A program made the position numbers and the translations under genes. From an uncultured Flavobacteriaceae bacterium (lineage in GTDB: Bacteria; Bacteroidota; Bacteroidia; Flavobacteriales; Flavobacteriaceae), in NCBI GenBank assembly GCA_947493175.1, contig CANLQD010000003.1:186001-250000 (forward strand): DNA of 64,000 nucleotides, read 5' to 3'. A model generated the notes under the pieces. It was not told the DNA's origin, made no database searches, and worked only from the letters and a program-made list of their open reading frames with translations. This document shows positions 63,174 through 64,000 of this stretch, in pieces; the first letter of the stretch is position 1, and every line of letters starts with the position of its first letter.

Positions 63174-64000
63174 GTGAGCGAACGTAATACCAATCCAAGA
63201 AATGTTTCGAAGTTGAAGGACAAACGCAGACAGTTACCTTCGAACGATGCCCTGTTCCGAGGTATTCTAAAGGGAGACAAAGCTTTGTTGGCCCAGGCCA
63301 TTACGTTGATAGAAAGCACCAAGAAAACCGATGGGGAACGGGCCAATACGTTGATCGAAAATTGTTTGGCCCAGAAAAGCGAGTCGATTCGTATTGGTAT
63401 TACCGGTGTACCCGGAGTGGGCAAGAGCACCTTTGTGGAGACCTTGGGCAAAAATTTGACCCAGCAGGGGAAGAAGGTCGTTGTCTTGGCCGTTGACCCG
63501 ACCAGTAGTCAAAACAAGGGCAGTATTATGGGTGATAAGACCCGTATGCCCGAGCTCAGTAGGGATCCCATGGCGTTTGTTCGGCCTTCCCCCTCGGGTG
63601 ATTCACTTGGAGGGGTGGCCCGAAAAACCCGGGAAACCATTATTCTATGCGAAGCGGCCGGCTATGATATTATTTTGGTAGAGACCGTAGGGGTAGGCCA
63701 GAGCGAAACCGCGGTACACGGCATGGTCGATTTTTTTCTATTGTTGAAACTGGCCGGGGCGGGTGACGAGCTACAGGGCATCAAACGAGGTATCATAGAA
63801 ATGGCCGATGCCATTGTCATCAATAAGGCAGATGGCGATAATCTAAAAAGGGCAAAACTGGCAGAAGTCGATTTTAAAAGGGCCCTACAGTTATATCCCC
63901 CAAAAGAAAATGGGTGGATCCCGACCGTACAATCCTGTTCCGCGGTACAGAATACGGGAATCAAGGAAGTTTGGGACCTGCTTCTTACCTATGTACATCA
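63174..64000 (+). CDS. meaB: Methylmalonyl-CoA mutase-associated GTPase MeaB, partial
   Basis: Partial: it runs off the window edge after about 275 codons. GTG at 63174 opens SERNTNPRNVSKLKDKRRQL; the G3E/SIMIBI GTPase core has Walker A GVPGVGKSTF, VLAVDPTSSQNKGSI, RPSPSGDSLGGVA, and VETVGVGQSE, with NKAD as G4. MeaB protects and assists adenosylcobalamin-dependent methylmalonyl-CoA mutase. Cytoplasmic. The DUF2911 gene ends three bases earlier. Confidence 0.93.
   Translation, partial: MSERNTNPRNVSKLKDKRRQLPSNDALFRGILKGDKALLAQAITLIESTKKTDGERANTLIENCLAQKSESIRIGITGVPGVGKSTFVETLGKNLTQQGKKVVVLAVDPTSSQNKGSIMGDKTRMPELSRDPMAFVRPSPSGDSLGGVARKTRETIILCEAAGYDIILVETVGVGQSETAVHGMVDFFLLLKLAGAGDELQGIKRGIIEMADAIVINKADGDNLKRAKLAEVDFKRALQLYPPKENGWIPTVQSCSAVQNTGIKEVWDLLLTYVH

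Overview
The window looks like a chromosomal segment of a marine Flavobacteriaceae bacterium (Bacteroidota; a Zobellia/Maribacter/Arenibacter-like genome is an inference from protein style and moderate GC). Supporting signs are the lack of strong Shine-Dalgarno sites, occasional TAtcTTTA-type -7 promoter elements, DUF1080 and Gfo/Idh/MocA glycoside genes, DUF2911, DUF819, LytS/LytTR pairs, two-domain SnoaL lipoproteins, and AT-rich hypothetical genes scattered between normal-composition genes. I saw no rRNA, tRNA, CRISPR array, intact insertion sequence or prophage.

Layout. 0.1-2.6 kb: SAM methyltransferase and secreted amidohydrolase. 2.6-6.4 kb: an AT-rich membrane protein between two REP-like repeats, then a minus-strand ArsR/SRPBCC/DUF4287/membrane-protein operon with two palindromic operators. 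6.0-6.4 kb: a small secreted protein and a 38-residue membrane peptide ending at a terminator. 6.8-18.9 kb: membrane proteins, a DEAD-box helicase, a serine hydrolase, a LytS/LytTR pair, Crp/Fnr and AraC regulators, CMD-DoxX, pirin, a secreted MBL hydrolase. 18.9-24.9 kb: a YbbA/YbbP-like ABC exporter divergent from a TesA-like lipoprotein esterase, an AraC regulator and an NAD-dependent epimerase. 25.1-30.2 kb: a second LytS/LytTR pair divergent from secreted NTF2-like genes, the last carrying a one-base frameshift. 30.3-38.6 kb: the second and third small 'KRNR' proteins, an old-yellow-enzyme, an MBL/Crp pair bracketed by diverged direct repeats, an M23 peptidase and MsrA. 38.9-43.0 kb: a DUF1080-DUF1080 protein and two exported Gfo/Idh/MocA oxidoreductases, fitting 3-keto-glycoside breakdown. 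43.2-51.0 kb: AT-rich accessory genes, including a frameshifted HEPN-like gene and an outer-membrane protein in advanced decay, around AraC, C45 and CBM9-beta-lactamase genes. 51-64 kb: sigma factors with linked membrane partners, PAP2 phosphatase, NDH-2, M20 hydrolase, acyltransferase, a CBM9 lipoprotein, galM, DUF2911 and the 5' part of meaB.

The most unusual material is non-coding or very small: a three-member family of secreted proteins sharing a KRNR C-terminus, two of which share a block of about 60 bp at the same distance upstream; an 80-bp dispersed repeat (four copies, same orientation, in intergenic DNA upstream of genes); two inverted-repeat elements whose arms differ between copies but stay perfectly complementary; pervasive hexamer-based low-complexity DNA; and several genes caught in the act of frameshifting.
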